Counted from the stretch's first letter, positions 32,156 to 41,729 are shown. The stretch: DNA of 64,000 bases from HGM13233 sp964478515 (GCA_964478515.1 CAYZIL010000002.1:1-64000), one strand, 5' to 3'. Notes: generated by a model not told the origin, from the letters alone. Translations and numbers: made by a program.

Positions 32156-32836
32156 TTACTTTGCGCTGGGGAAAAACGGTCTGAGACTGCCGGCCACGGC
32201 GCTGATGGGCATTGTTTGCAGTATCACCCGACCGGGTCCGCGCACGACAGTATTGAACAGTCCCTCGCCGCCGAAAAGCACGTTTTTGACACCCGGCACG
32301 GATACTATTTCCATTGAGCAGGTGGCGCTCATGGCCGCAAGGTAACCGGTGTCGACTATCATGCTCTGGCCGGGCGCGAGGTCGTACTCGCAGGCGTAGC
32401 CGTCTATTTCGACAAAGGCCGTGCCGTTGCCGGACAGTTGCTGCATAATGAAACCCTCGCCGCCGAAGAAAGCGGCGCCGAGACGCTTTTGCAAATAGAC
32501 CGACAGCTCTACGCCGGCGTCGCTGGCAAGAAAGCCGCTCTTTTGCACTATAAGCGGCGACTGGGGCGTAATTTGGAACGCGCGAATAGAGCCGGGAAAA
32601 CTGGCCGCAAAGGCGATTTGGCCCGGGCCGCCCTGAGCCGTGTAACGGTTCTGGAACAGCGCCTCGCCGGCTATCATGCGGCCGAGAGCCTTGCCGACGC
32701 CGCCGTTGCTGGTTGTTTCCATTTTCATGTTAGGCGACATCCAGCTCATGCTGCCGCGCTCGGTTATCATCACCTCGCCCGGGTTGACGTCGCAAATAAC
32801 TACTGACAGTGGTTCGCCGACTATCTTGTACTGCAT
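32156..32836 (-). CDS. AIM24/TIGR00266-family protein
   Basis: 226 residues, beta-rich. Family features include PGEVMITERGSMSWMSPNMKMET, a Gly-rich middle (RMIAGEALFQNRYTAQ), IVQKSGFLASDAGVEL, and the C-terminal GGEGLFNTVVRGPG. Bacterial members have unknown function; yeast AIM24 is a mitochondrial inner-membrane organiser. AGAGGT lies six bases before the ATG. It lies 46 bases after the Gfo/Idh/MocA gene and may share its transcript. Confidence 0.88.
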   Translation of the reverse strand: MQYKIVGEPLSVVICDVNPGEVMITERGSMSWMSPNMKMETTSNGGVGKALGRMIAGEALFQNRYTAQGGPGQIAFAASFPGSIRAFQITPQSPLIVQKSGFLASDAGVELSVYLQKRLGAAFFGGEGFIMQQLSGNGTAFVEIDGYACEYDLAPGQSMIVDTGYLAAMSATCSMEIVSVPGVKNVLFGGEGLFNTVVRGPGRVILQTMPISAVAGSLRPFFPSAK

Positions 32837-32882
32837 TCCTCTACCTCTTTTTCTCCGGCGTGCGCCGGTTATTTACCGAAAA

Positions 32883-33923
32883 TCAGTCTATGTGCACCGC
32901 TCTTTTCTTCTCTGAAGAGAGCTGGTTGGCAAATATTACTTTCATCGCCGGCAGCACGTCCTCGGCGCTTACGGCCGGCGGCGTGCCGGTGCTGACACAG
33001 CGGACGAACTCGTCTATAACTCCGGTTCCGGTGCGCTTGCCGGCGTTCTGCTCGTCGTTGGTGGCCATCTTGTCGAGCTCGTACGGCGTTACCGTGCCGT
33101 CGGAATGTTCGACTATAAGCGAGTAGGTCGGGTCGTCGTACATGCGAATGACACCCTTTGAGCAGTACAGCTTGGTCGAATTGTCCTCGCTGCCGTACTG
33201 GGTCCAGCTGGCGTGCAGCGTGCCGGTCGCGCCGTTTTCGAGCGTGTACAGACAGTAGGCATTGTCGTCTGTAGTTATCGGCCGGCCGTCGGAGTAGGTC
33301 TTGTCAAAAGTGCCAACGACAGCCATCGTTTCAACAATGCGCTGTCCGGTGAGAAAATGAATGAGGTCGGTCTTGTGCACGCCCAGGTCGGCCATTGCGC
33401 CGAACGCGGCCCGCTCGCGGTCAAAAAACCAGGAATCGCGCACGCCGGTCCAGGACTCGGGTCCCGCATGGCAAAAGTTTGTCTGGAAGCCGAGCAGACG
33501 GCCCACCTCGCCGCTCGCGAGTACTTTTTTGCCCTCGACGTGCGCCCTGGCGAAGCGCTGGTTTTGACCTATCATCAAAAACTTTTTCTGTTCCTTTGCG
33601 GTCGCTATCATTTTTTCGCAGTCGGCAAGCGTGGTGGCAAACGGTTTTTCGCACAAAACGTGTTTGCCGGCGCGCAGCGCTTTTATTGCTACTTCGGCAT
33701 GGTCGACGTTGGCGACGCAAACGCTCAGCACGTCAATGCCGCTGTCAAGCAGTTCGTCATACGAGCCGAAAGCGACGGCGCCGTATTTTTCGGCCATAGC
33801 CCTGCAGCGCTCTGCGTCCAGGTCATAAAAGCCGACGATTTTTGCATTGGGATTCTCCGAGTATTCGGGGGCGTGCCGCAGCTGGGCGATTTTGCCGCAG
33901 CCGATAATTCCGACCTTAACCAT
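32883..33923 (-). CDS. Gfo/Idh/MocA-family NAD(P)-dependent oxidoreductase
   Basis: 346 residues. The N-terminal Rossmann fold is GIIGCGKIAQLRHAP, with the catalytic-lysine motif CEKPFATT near residue 95 and a C-terminal beta-sheet domain containing ADLGVHKTDLIHFL. Members oxidise or reduce sugar or inositol carbons; the substrate is not evident. AAGGAAAC precedes the ATG. It is flanked by a threonine-aldolase-like gene 47 bases upstream and AIM24 downstream. Confidence 0.9.
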   Translation of the reverse strand: MVKVGIIGCGKIAQLRHAPEYSENPNAKIVGFYDLDAERCRAMAEKYGAVAFGSYDELLDSGIDVLSVCVANVDHAEVAIKALRAGKHVLCEKPFATTLADCEKMIATAKEQKKFLMIGQNQRFARAHVEGKKVLASGEVGRLLGFQTNFCHAGPESWTGVRDSWFFDRERAAFGAMADLGVHKTDLIHFLTGQRIVETMAVVGTFDKTYSDGRPITTDDNAYCLYTLENGATGTLHASWTQYGSEDNSTKLYCSKGVIRMYDDPTYSLIVEHSDGTVTPYELDKMATNDEQNAGKRTGTGVIDEFVRCVSTGTPPAVSAEDVLPAMKVIFANQLSSEKKRAVHID

Positions 33924-33970
33924 TTTTTGTTTCCTTCCCTATTCACAGGGCCTTGCGGCGCTGTGATTAT

Positions 33971-35008
33971 TTATACTTTGCGGGCGATTGCGGCACACAG
34001 CGCGTCTACGTCCTCGCTGCGCGTCGCCCAGCTGGTGCAAAAGCGCACCGCGCTTTTGCCGTCGTCGAGCCGCTGCCACAGCTCAAAGCCGAAATCCGGC
34101 GCCAGCTTGTCGAGCAGCGCGTCGGGCAGCACCAAAAACTGCTGGTTGGTATAGGAGTCACAATAAAACCCGTACCCGGCCGCCGCGCAGCACTCGCGGA
34201 TGCGCAGCGCCTGCTCTACGGCGTGGCGGGCAATATTCAGATAAAGCCCGTTGCTGAAAAGCTCGCGGAACTGTATGCCCAGCAAGCGCCCCTTGGCAAG
34301 CATGCCGCCGTGCTGCTTTATCATGTAGCGGAAATCCGGTTTGAGCTCGTCGTTAAGTATCACCACAGCCTCGCCGAACAGCGCGCCCACCTTGGTGCCG
34401 CCGATATAAAACACATCGCACAGCGCGGCAATGTCGGCAAGCGTCAGTTCGCTTTGCGGCGACGCCAGCGCGTAGCCGAGCCGGGCGCCGTCAATGTAAA
34501 GATACATGCCGCGCTCGCGGCAGCACTCGAAAAGCTCCGTAAGTTCCTGTTTTGTGTACATCGTGCCCAGCTCGCTCGGGTGGGAGATATAGACCATTTT
34601 CGGCTGAACTGTGTGCTCGCGCGAGCCGTCGGCAAAGTGACTGTCGCAAAACGCCGCAACCTGCGCCGCGGTGATTTTGCCGTCGCGAGCCGGCAGCGCC
34701 AGCACTTTGTGGCCGCTCGATTCTATTGCGCCGGTCTCGTGGACATTTATGTGCCCGGTCTCGGCCGCTATGGCGCCCTGGTAGGGACGCAGTGCCGCCG
34801 CTATGACCGTGGCGTTGGTCTGCGTGCCGCCGACAAGAAAGTGGACGTCGGCGTCGGGACGGCCGCAGGCGGTCTTTATTTGCGCGCGCGCCTGCTCGCA
34901 GTAGCTGTCAGCGCCGTAGCCGGGCGTCTGTTCGAAATTTGTCTCGCAAAGCGCGCGCATAATGTTCTCGTGCGCGCCCTCGGTATAGTCGCTTTGAAAA
35001 AGAACCAT
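33971..35008 (-). CDS. Low-specificity threonine aldolase-like PLP enzyme
   Basis: 345 residues, fold type I. Motifs include VHFLVGGTQTNATVI near the N-terminus, HINVHETGAIESSGHKVL, the DGARLGYAL segment binding the PLP ring, and the Schiff-base region YIGGTKVGALFGEA with its lysine. It probably splits L-threonine or allo-threonine into glycine and acetaldehyde; other beta-eliminating lyases are possible. CGGGGG lies just before the ATG. It follows tex by 60 bases in a minus-strand run. Confidence 0.88.
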   Translation of the reverse strand: MVLFQSDYTEGAHENIMRALCETNFEQTPGYGADSYCEQARAQIKTACGRPDADVHFLVGGTQTNATVIAAALRPYQGAIAAETGHINVHETGAIESSGHKVLALPARDGKITAAQVAAFCDSHFADGSREHTVQPKMVYISHPSELGTMYTKQELTELFECCRERGMYLYIDGARLGYALASPQSELTLADIAALCDVFYIGGTKVGALFGEAVVILNDELKPDFRYMIKQHGGMLAKGRLLGIQFRELFSNGLYLNIARHAVEQALRIRECCAAAGYGFYCDSYTNQQFLVLPDALLDKLAPDFGFELWQRLDDGKSAVRFCTSWATRSEDVDALCAAIARKV

Positions 35009-35068
35009 TTTGTTCCCCCGTAAAAATCTGCCAATTAAATTATAACGGCAAAAAAAGAACTTTACAAC

Positions 35069-37222
35069 TCAATTTTCCGTCTTGGGCTTTATCATCGTCA
35101 GCGAGATGCGCTTTTTGTCCGGCTCCACCGTCACGACCCACACTTTTACGACGTCGCCGGTGCTGACAACCTCGCTGGGGTGTTTTATGTAGCGCTCGAC
35201 CATGCGTGAAATGTGCACCAGACCGTCCTGGTGCACGCCGATGTCGACAAAGGCGCCAAAGTCGACGACGTTGCGCACCGTGCCGGTAAGCTCCATGCCC
35301 GGCAGCAGGTCCTTCATTTCTATTACGTCGCTGCGCAGCAGCGGCGGCGGCAGCTCGTCGCGGATGTCGCGTCCCGGCTTTTGCAGCTCGCGAACTATGT
35401 CGCGCAGCGTCGGCAGTCCGACGCCGCACTCCTCCGCCAGCTTCGACTCGCCGGCAGCGCGCACTTTTTCGCCCAACTGTGCGAGACCGCCGGACTTAAT
35501 GTCCGCAGCGGTAAAGCCGCACAGCTCCAGCAGCCGCCGCGCCGCGGCGTAGGATTCCGGGTGAACACCGGTATTGTCGAGCGGCTCGGCACTTTCGGCG
35601 ACGCGCATAAAACCGGCGCACTGAGTAAAAGCTTTTTCGCCGAGTTTCGCAACTTTCAGCAGTTCGCGGCGCGACTTAAACGGTCCTTCGCTGTCGCGGC
35701 GCGCGACAATGTTTTTCGCCACGCCCGCGTTTATTCCTGCGACACGGCTGAGCAGCGACGGCGACGCGGTGTTCAAGTCGACGCCGACGGCGTTGACACA
35801 ATCCTCCACGACGCCGGCGAGCGTCTCGTCAAGGCGCGCTTGCGGCATGTCGTGCTGGTACTGACCGACACCGATACTTTTCGGGTCTATCTTCACCAGC
35901 TCGGCGAGCGGGTCCTGTAAGCGGCGGGCAATTGAGACCGCCGAGCGCAGCGAGACGTCATAGTCCGGAAATTCCTGCGCCGCCAGCTTGCTCGCCGAAT
36001 ATACCGACGCGCCGGCCTCGCTGACTATCATATATTTCACGGCGCTGCCCTTAATCATCTCGGCGGCAAACGCCTCCGTTTCGCGCGAGGCGGTGCCGTT
36101 ACCGATGGAAATAACCTCGACGCCGTATTTTTCAATTAAGGCGCGCAGCGTCTTTTCCGCCTCCGCCTTTTTGTTGTGCGGCGGGGTGGGGTAAACGACC
36201 GACGTCGCCAGCACCCGGCCGGTGCCGTCGACCACCGCCACCTTGCAGCCGGTGCGGTATGCCGGGTCAAGACCGAGCACCACTTTGTTTTTGACGGGCG
36301 GCTGCATCAGCAGCGGCTTGAGATTGAGCGCAAACGTGCGAATAGCCTGCTCGTCGGCGCTGTCGGTGAGTTCCGAGCGCAGCTCGCGTTCAAGCGACGG
36401 CCACAGCAGCCGGTCGTAACCGTCCTCAACGGCGGCCGACACCTGCGCGGCGGCGGCGCTCTCGTTTGTCAGCACCGCTTTGCCGATAATGCCCAGCGCC
36501 TCATCTCGCGGCGCGGCTATCTCGACTTTCAAAAAGCCCTCCCGCTCGCCGCGGTTGAGCGCCAACACGCGGTGACTTTGCACCTTGGCGAGCGGCTCTT
36601 CGTACTCGTAGTAATTGCGGTAGACGCTGTCTTCCTCTTTGAGCGCAGCGCTTTTTATCTGCGCGCTTTTGCGGCACAGCGCGCGCAGCTGCTTGCGGAT
36701 TGCGGCGTCGTCGGCCACATCCTCGGCGATAATGTCGTGCGCGCCGGCAAGAGCCTGCTGCGCGTCCGCCACGCCTTTTTCTGCGTCAATATATTCGGCA
36801 GCGGCTTTTTCGGGGTCCGTTTGCGGCGACTGTTCGCGCAGCTGCGCGCTGAGCGCTTCCAGTCCGCGCTCACGGGCTATTGACGCGCGGGTGCGGCGCT
36901 TGGGCCGGTAGGGGCGGTAGAGGTCCTCCACCTCTGCGAGCGTGACGGCGGCGTTAATCTTTTGCGCCAGCTCGTCAGTCAGCTTTTCCTGCGCGGCAAT
37001 AGACTCCAGCACCTCTCCGCGGCGGGCGTCCAGCGAGCGCAGATAGCCCAGCCGGTCGCCGACGTCGCGCAGAAGCTGGTCGTCCATGCTGCCGGTCATC
37101 TCCTTGCGGTAACGGGCGATAAACGGTATGGTGTTACCCTCGTCAATAAGCTTTATCACGTTGTCAACGTGGGTGCTTTTCAGTTTGAACTGCTCGCAAA
37201 GCAGCGCGGTAATGTCAGCCAT
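35069..37222 (-). CDS. tex: Tex-family S1 RNA-binding transcription accessory protein
   Basis: 717 residues, as is typical. An N-terminal Tex HTH region contains IARYRKEMTGSMDD. It is followed by the YqgF/RNase H-like domain (LGLDPAYRTGCKVAVVD), a helix-hairpin-helix region (GVDLNTASPSLLSRVAGI) and a C-terminal S1 domain (GMELTGTVRNVVDFGAFVDIGVHQDGLVHIS). Tex binds nucleic acid and associates with RNA polymerase and ribosomes. ATG 37222 follows AAAGGGAAG; the sixteen-codon upstream extension lacks a site. Confidence 0.94.
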   Translation of the reverse strand: MADITALLCEQFKLKSTHVDNVIKLIDEGNTIPFIARYRKEMTGSMDDQLLRDVGDRLGYLRSLDARRGEVLESIAAQEKLTDELAQKINAAVTLAEVEDLYRPYRPKRRTRASIARERGLEALSAQLREQSPQTDPEKAAAEYIDAEKGVADAQQALAGAHDIIAEDVADDAAIRKQLRALCRKSAQIKSAALKEEDSVYRNYYEYEEPLAKVQSHRVLALNRGEREGFLKVEIAAPRDEALGIIGKAVLTNESAAAAQVSAAVEDGYDRLLWPSLERELRSELTDSADEQAIRTFALNLKPLLMQPPVKNKVVLGLDPAYRTGCKVAVVDGTGRVLATSVVYPTPPHNKKAEAEKTLRALIEKYGVEVISIGNGTASRETEAFAAEMIKGSAVKYMIVSEAGASVYSASKLAAQEFPDYDVSLRSAVSIARRLQDPLAELVKIDPKSIGVGQYQHDMPQARLDETLAGVVEDCVNAVGVDLNTASPSLLSRVAGINAGVAKNIVARRDSEGPFKSRRELLKVAKLGEKAFTQCAGFMRVAESAEPLDNTGVHPESYAAARRLLELCGFTAADIKSGGLAQLGEKVRAAGESKLAEECGVGLPTLRDIVRELQKPGRDIRDELPPPLLRSDVIEMKDLLPGMELTGTVRNVVDFGAFVDIGVHQDGLVHISRMVERYIKHPSEVVSTGDVVKVWVVTVEPDKKRISLTMIKPKTEN

Positions 37223-37242
37223 TGTCTTCCCTTTCGAAACAA

Positions 37243-37265
37243 CAAGCCCCGCGGCGCGGGACTTG
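37243..37265 (-). terminator. Possible weak terminator between wecB and tex
   Basis: CAAG(T/C)CCCGC stem with one mismatch and a three-base loop, followed on the minus strand by TTGTTTC. It overlaps the tex leader and may attenuate rather than stop transcription. Confidence 0.35.
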
Positions 37266-37287
37266 AGCATTATTATTTTTTCTGTTT

Positions 37288-38397
37288 TCAGTGCGCGCAG
37301 CGACGAACTATTTCGTCGACTATTCTGACGCTTGCGTGGCCGTCCCCGTAGGGATTACGCGCGCCGCTCATTTTCGCGTACAGTCTACCGTCGCTGAGCA
37401 GCGAACACATTGCCTCGTACACCGGCTGTTCCTGCGTGCCGGCCAGCAGCAGCGTGCCGGCCTCAACCCCTTCGGGGCGCTCGGTGGTGTCGCGCAGCAC
37501 TATTACCGGCTTGCCGAGCGACGGGGCCTCCTCTTGAATACCGCCGCTGTCGGTCAATATCATATAAGAACGCGCGAGCAGATTGTGAAAATCTACGACG
37601 TCCATCGGCGGCACCAGCCGCACGCGCTCACAGCCGGAAAACATGCTGTCCGCAGCGGCGCGCACTGTCGGGTTCATGTGCACCGGGTAGACGACGCGCA
37701 CGTCCTCAAACTCGTCGCAGACGCGCCGAATGGCGCTGAACATGCGGTGCATCGGCTCGCCGAGATTCTCGCGGCGGTGGGCGGTGAGAACAATAAGTCT
37801 GCCGTCGCCTATCCACTCGCTCAAATCGCTTTTCCAGTCGTCGCGCACGGTGGTGCGCAGCGCGTCAATGGCGGTGTTGCCGGTAACGACTATACTGCTT
37901 TCCCGCTTGCCCTCGGCGAGCAGATTTTGCCGGCTGCGCTCGGTGGGCGCAAAGTTAATGTCGGCGACCAGGCCGACGAACTGGCGGTTAATCTCCTCGG
38001 GAAAGGGCGAGTACTTGTCGTAGGTGCGCAGCCCAGCCTCCACATGCCCGACGCTTATTTGGTGGTAATAGGCGGCGAGTGCGCCGGCAAAGGTCGTGGT
38101 CGTGTCGCCGTGAACCAGCACTATGTCCGGCTTAACGCGCTCTATTACTTCCTCAAGACCGCGCAGCACCCGGCAGGTGATGTCGGACAGTGTCTGTCCC
38201 TTTTGCATAATATCAAGGTCGTAGTCGGGCACTATGGAAAACGCGTGCAGGACCGAGTCCAACATTTCGCGGTGCTGGGCGCTGACGCAGACAGTCGTTT
38301 CAATTTCCGCGCGCGAGCGCAGCTCGGCGACTACCGGCGCCATTTTAATTGTCTCCGGCCTGGTGCCGAAAACCGTCATCACCTTAATTTTGTCCAT
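37288..38397 (-). CDS. wecB: UDP-N-acetylglucosamine 2-epimerase (non-hydrolysing)
   Basis: 369 residues. It converts UDP-GlcNAc to UDP-ManNAc for wall polymer linkage units. Signatures are VFGTRPETIKMAPV at the N-terminus, VHGDTTTTFAGAL, GHVEAGLRT, and DSGGIQEEAPSLGKPVIVLRDTTERPEG, which holds the allosteric and substrate sites. AAGGAG precedes the ATG. It overlaps the tagA-type gene by 14 bases, so its product UDP-ManNAc is the donor for the enzyme encoded directly upstream. Confidence 0.95.
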   Translation of the reverse strand: MDKIKVMTVFGTRPETIKMAPVVAELRSRAEIETTVCVSAQHREMLDSVLHAFSIVPDYDLDIMQKGQTLSDITCRVLRGLEEVIERVKPDIVLVHGDTTTTFAGALAAYYHQISVGHVEAGLRTYDKYSPFPEEINRQFVGLVADINFAPTERSRQNLLAEGKRESSIVVTGNTAIDALRTTVRDDWKSDLSEWIGDGRLIVLTAHRRENLGEPMHRMFSAIRRVCDEFEDVRVVYPVHMNPTVRAAADSMFSGCERVRLVPPMDVVDFHNLLARSYMILTDSGGIQEEAPSLGKPVIVLRDTTERPEGVEAGTLLLAGTQEQPVYEAMCSLLSDGRLYAKMSGARNPYGDGHASVRIVDEIVRRCAH

Positions 38398-39151
38398 TGG
38401 CTCTCCTTTGTCGCGCCGCCTGCCGCGAAACGAGGCGCATGAATACGGGTATCTGCATCATTCGTCCGAGACGGCTGGGCTGTTTGAGCAGCCGGTACAG
38501 CCACTCTATTTTCAGCTTGATGTAGACGTCCGGCGCGCGCTTGACCGTGCCGGCCATGACGTCCAGCGTGCCGCCGACACCGGCAAGCACGCGCGCGCCC
38601 AACTGCGCGGCATTGGCGGCTATCCATTTTTCCTGTTTGGGGCAACCGAGCGCCACCAGCAGCAACGCCGGCTTTTTCTCTTTAATGTCGGCAATTATCT
38701 GCGCCTCTTTTTCGGCGTCGAAATAGCCGTCCGCCGTGCCGCAGACAACCAGGTCCGGGCACTCGGCGCGCATATTGGCCGCCGCCTTTTCGGCAACGTC
38801 GGGCGCGCCGCCGAAGAAATAGGCGCTCGCGCCGTGCGCCGGCAAGCGCGTTACCAGCCAGCGCACCAAGTCGTAACCGGCCACGCGTTCGCGCAGCGGC
38901 CGGCCCAATTTCTTCGCCGCCCAGACCACGCCGTTGCCGTCCGGCACAACCAGGTCGCCGCCGCGCAGCACCTGCATAAAGTCGGCGTCGCGCTGTGCGC
39001 TCATAATCATCTCCGGGTTGGGCGTAAACACGGTATGCGCTCCCGGCTCGTCGAGCCAGCTCTCCGCCAGCAGGCGCGCCTGTTCGGGACTTACCGCGTC
39101 GACGCCGACGCCGAGAATATCTATTCTCCGGTCTTTTTGATTGTTCGCCAT
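38384..39151 (-). CDS. tagA: WecG/TagA/CpsF-family N-acetylmannosaminyltransferase
   Basis: 255 residues. It transfers ManNAc from UDP-ManNAc to GlcNAc-PP-undecaprenyl, the committed step of the teichoic-acid linkage unit. Visible motifs are the TPNPEMIMSAQ segment, the VPDGNGVVWAAKKLG catalytic region, ALGCPKQEKWI and GVGGTLDVMAGTVKRAP. Start 39151 follows GGGAG; 43 further upstream codons are unlikely to be translated. It pairs with wecB; other teichoic-acid genes are not in the window. Confidence 0.92.
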   Translation of the reverse strand: MANNQKDRRIDILGVGVDAVSPEQARLLAESWLDEPGAHTVFTPNPEMIMSAQRDADFMQVLRGGDLVVPDGNGVVWAAKKLGRPLRERVAGYDLVRWLVTRLPAHGASAYFFGGAPDVAEKAAANMRAECPDLVVCGTADGYFDAEKEAQIIADIKEKKPALLLVALGCPKQEKWIAANAAQLGARVLAGVGGTLDVMAGTVKRAPDVYIKLKIEWLYRLLKQPSRLGRMMQIPVFMRLVSRQAARQRRANGQN

Positions 39152-39283
39152 CGGGAAATCTCCCAGCTTGTTCTCATATTGTCTTTCATTTTTCACAATC
39201 CTGATTATAGCAAATCCGCCGTTGGCGCGCAACGCAAAACCGCGTGCGCGGCGCGCGCAGACGAATTTTGTCAAAACCATGCA

Positions 39284-39312
39284 TTGTTTTCGATTCTCTC
39301 GGGCTATATAAT
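39284..39312 (+). promoter_or_regulatory. Promoter of the beta-rich surface protein gene
   Basis: TTGTTT (39284-39289) and perfect TATAAT (39307-39312) with a 17-base spacer, 27 bases ahead of the start codon. Confidence 0.6.
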
Positions 39313-39339
39313 GTATATATTATCACTGCGGAGCAAAAC

Positions 39340-40650
39340 ATGCCAAAGCCGTTGAGCAAAAATGAATATAACGGTTCGTTCCCCGAACAACAATTTTCAG
39401 CCGAGCACCCGTTCGCCGCGGAATATGCCCCGTCGCGCAACGGCAAGCTGCGACACAAGCAGCTCAGCTGGGGCACGGCGCTAAAATACGCGGCTCTTGC
39501 GGCAAGCGTCGCTGCGGCGGTGCTGCTCGTGCGTCTGCACGTGTTTTGCACTGTCACCGGTCTCGGTTATACCGACGCCGAAATAACGGCGCAAATATTC
39601 ACCACCGCAAATTACGGCGGTGACGGCGAAATCGGCTATCAGCTGCTCGACAGCGCCGGCGACACCGTCGCCTCCGGCTCGTTTCAGACGCGGCGGCGCG
39701 AACTTAGTTTCAGCGCTCTTCAGCCCGGCAGCGACTACCGGCTTATATTTACCGCTGTCGACAGCGACGGCAAGACTTTCTCTGCCGGCAGCTGTGTATT
39801 TACCACCCTTGCGCGCTCGCGCGGCTCCCAGCAGGGCGGCGTCGGCGGACTCGGCTACGACCCGCAGCCCTACCCGCTCAGCGAGTCGGAGCAAAACGGA
39901 CTGCTCTCACAGCCGCCGCAGCTTAGTGTCTTGCCGCCGCAGAGCAGCGGCTATTCTCAGCCTGCCCCGACGCCCGTCACCTACACCGACATTACCGTAA
40001 ACAGCAGCGGAATCACATTTAATTCCGATTTCGGCGTCACCTATGCCGCGAATATTACCGCCAACGACGCCACCGGGGTCTGGTTTGAGTCTTTGCTCGA
40101 CGGCGCGCCGGTCACCACTTTTGACCGCACCCAAACCGCGGCGCTGCTTTCCGGCGGCGTGTATTCCCTAAATTCCCTGAATTTCGACAACGTCGCGCCT
40201 GGCAACCACACCTTTGCGCTGCGCGTCAATTACACTTTGGGCGGGAACAGCCGCTCGCGTGTGCTGCAAGCGTCGCTGCAGACGTCAGGCGTCGACATTA
40301 CCGGCGCGCTGACGGTCGACATCGACTCCTCCCCCGGAAACGCGCTTGTCAGCCTCGGCGGCGCTCTTGACGAGACCGGCGGGACGCTGGCGGCGGCGCC
40401 CGATATCGTAATAAAGCTCTACCAGACCGGCCAGCAGACGCCCTACGCCACATACGACACCGTCAATTCCTCAGCCGCTTATTCCTACAACGCTGTGGCG
40501 AAAACATTTTTACTGACCGGCTATTCCCTGCCGCTGACTTCCGGCGACTGGCATTTTGTCGTCACACTGAGATATGAATGGACGCCGAGCGGCAGCGGCG
40601 AGTCTATTCCCGGTATAATCGAACTTGAAACCGACGTCACTCTTCCCTAA
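39340..40650 (+). CDS. Membrane-anchored beta-rich (fibronectin-III-like) hypothetical protein
   Basis: 436 residues. A cytoplasmic N-terminus of about 45 polar residues and one span (~47-69, ALKYAALAASVAAAVLLVRL) are followed by an external part. The external part starts with a ~90-residue beta-sandwich containing LQPGSDYRLIFTAVDSDGK, which has the fibronectin-III strand pattern. Next come a Pro/Gln/Ser-rich linker (SQPPQLSVLPPQSSGYSQ) and two further beta-rich regions dominated by Thr, Ser, Asn and Gly. No enzyme motif or sortase signal is present. ATG 39340 has GCGGAG upstream. It is followed by an MscS channel gene 28 bases on. Confidence 0.65.
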   Translation: MPKPLSKNEYNGSFPEQQFSAEHPFAAEYAPSRNGKLRHKQLSWGTALKYAALAASVAAAVLLVRLHVFCTVTGLGYTDAEITAQIFTTANYGGDGEIGYQLLDSAGDTVASGSFQTRRRELSFSALQPGSDYRLIFTAVDSDGKTFSAGSCVFTTLARSRGSQQGGVGGLGYDPQPYPLSESEQNGLLSQPPQLSVLPPQSSGYSQPAPTPVTYTDITVNSSGITFNSDFGVTYAANITANDATGVWFESLLDGAPVTTFDRTQTAALLSGGVYSLNSLNFDNVAPGNHTFALRVNYTLGGNSRSRVLQASLQTSGVDITGALTVDIDSSPGNALVSLGGALDETGGTLAAAPDIVIKLYQTGQQTPYATYDTVNSSAAYSYNAVAKTFLLTGYSLPLTSGDWHFVVTLRYEWTPSGSGESIPGIIELETDVTLP

Positions 40651-40678
40651 CGGTACCCAAAATCGAAAGGTCTAAGCA

Positions 40679-41620
40679 ATGAAAAAGAAAAAATCTCTGC
40701 CCCGCACTCTGGTCAATGTTCTGCTGCTGGTCGGCTTGCTGCTGCTGCTTTTTAACCCCGGGCTCATCCCCTTTATCGGCGATGAAAACCGGGCACTTAT
40801 AAGCGCGGCGCTGAAAACCACTTTTTCCTACAAGGCCGACGCGAGCGGCGCCACACTGCTGGTACGGCTTGCAAACGTCGCCGCCATTGTAGCGGTCGTG
40901 CTGCTGTGCTCGACGCTCATTCGCTTTATTCTGTCGCGCATTAAGCCGCGCTACCGCCGCACCGAAACGGTGCTGGGGCTGGTACAAAGCGTTGTAAAAT
41001 ATGCGGCGGCGCTGGTGATGATAGTCTGGGTGCTGTCGGCGCTGGGCGTTAACGTTACCGGCATTTTCGCGAGTCTCGGCATAATCAGCCTTATTGTCGG
41101 CTTCGGAGCGCAGAGCCTAATTGAGGACATTATTACCGGCGTCTTCATTATTTTTGAAGGACAGTATAATGTCGGCGACATTATTGTGCTGGACGATTTC
41201 CGCGGCACGGTGCGCCGCATCGGCGTGCGCACCACCACTATACAGGACGACGGCGGCAATCTGAAAATAGTCAACAATTCCGACATTCGCAACGTGCAAA
41301 ACCGCTCTGCGGAGCTGTCGGTCGCGGTATGCGACGTCGGCATCTCTTACGCGGCCGACCTCGAAAAAGTAGAGCGCGCTGTTGCCGACGAACTGCCGCA
41401 GCTGCCGCAGCGTTACCCGGAACTGTTCAAGAGCGTACCTATATATAGGGGCGTGCAAAATTTGGGCGAGTCGGCGGTCATTCTGCGCGTCGTCGCCTAT
41501 GTGGAAGAAGCAAACTATTACGCCGCCACCCGCGCGCTCAACCGCGAAATGCTGCTTTGCTTTGAGCGGCACAATATTGAAATACCGCTCAACCAGCTGG
41601 TGGTACACAAGGGAGAGTAG
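40679..41620 (+). CDS. MscS-family mechanosensitive ion channel
   Basis: 313 residues. Three membrane segments near the N-terminus are followed by the pore-lining helix and beta domain: ASLGIISLIVGFGAQSLIEDIITGVFII, then VGDIIVLDDFRGTVRRIGVRTTTI and IVNNSDIRNVQNRS. It releases solutes on hypo-osmotic shock. The start codon follows GAAAGG. It is probably the second gene of a unit with the beta-rich protein. Confidence 0.93.
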   Translation: MKKKKSLPRTLVNVLLLVGLLLLLFNPGLIPFIGDENRALISAALKTTFSYKADASGATLLVRLANVAAIVAVVLLCSTLIRFILSRIKPRYRRTETVLGLVQSVVKYAAALVMIVWVLSALGVNVTGIFASLGIISLIVGFGAQSLIEDIITGVFIIFEGQYNVGDIIVLDDFRGTVRRIGVRTTTIQDDGGNLKIVNNSDIRNVQNRSAELSVAVCDVGISYAADLEKVERAVADELPQLPQRYPELFKSVPIYRGVQNLGESAVILRVVAYVEEANYYAATRALNREMLLCFERHNIEIPLNQLVVHKGE

Positions 41621-41690
41621 ACGCTCAAAGCGGCGAGCCTTTCGACACTCAACGGCCGCCTTGTCTGCACGGTTTTGCCGGACAATGCGG

Positions 41691-41720
41691 CTGTTTTGGT
41701 AAAACAGTATCGCTCTTTTT
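41691..41720 (+). terminator. Probable terminator after the MscS gene
   Basis: CTGTTTT/AAAACAG stem with a three-base loop, followed after TATCGC by CTCTTTTT. It lies about 70 bases after the channel gene and just before the ntp promoter. Confidence 0.5.
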
Positions 41721-41729
41721 GTGTGTACT

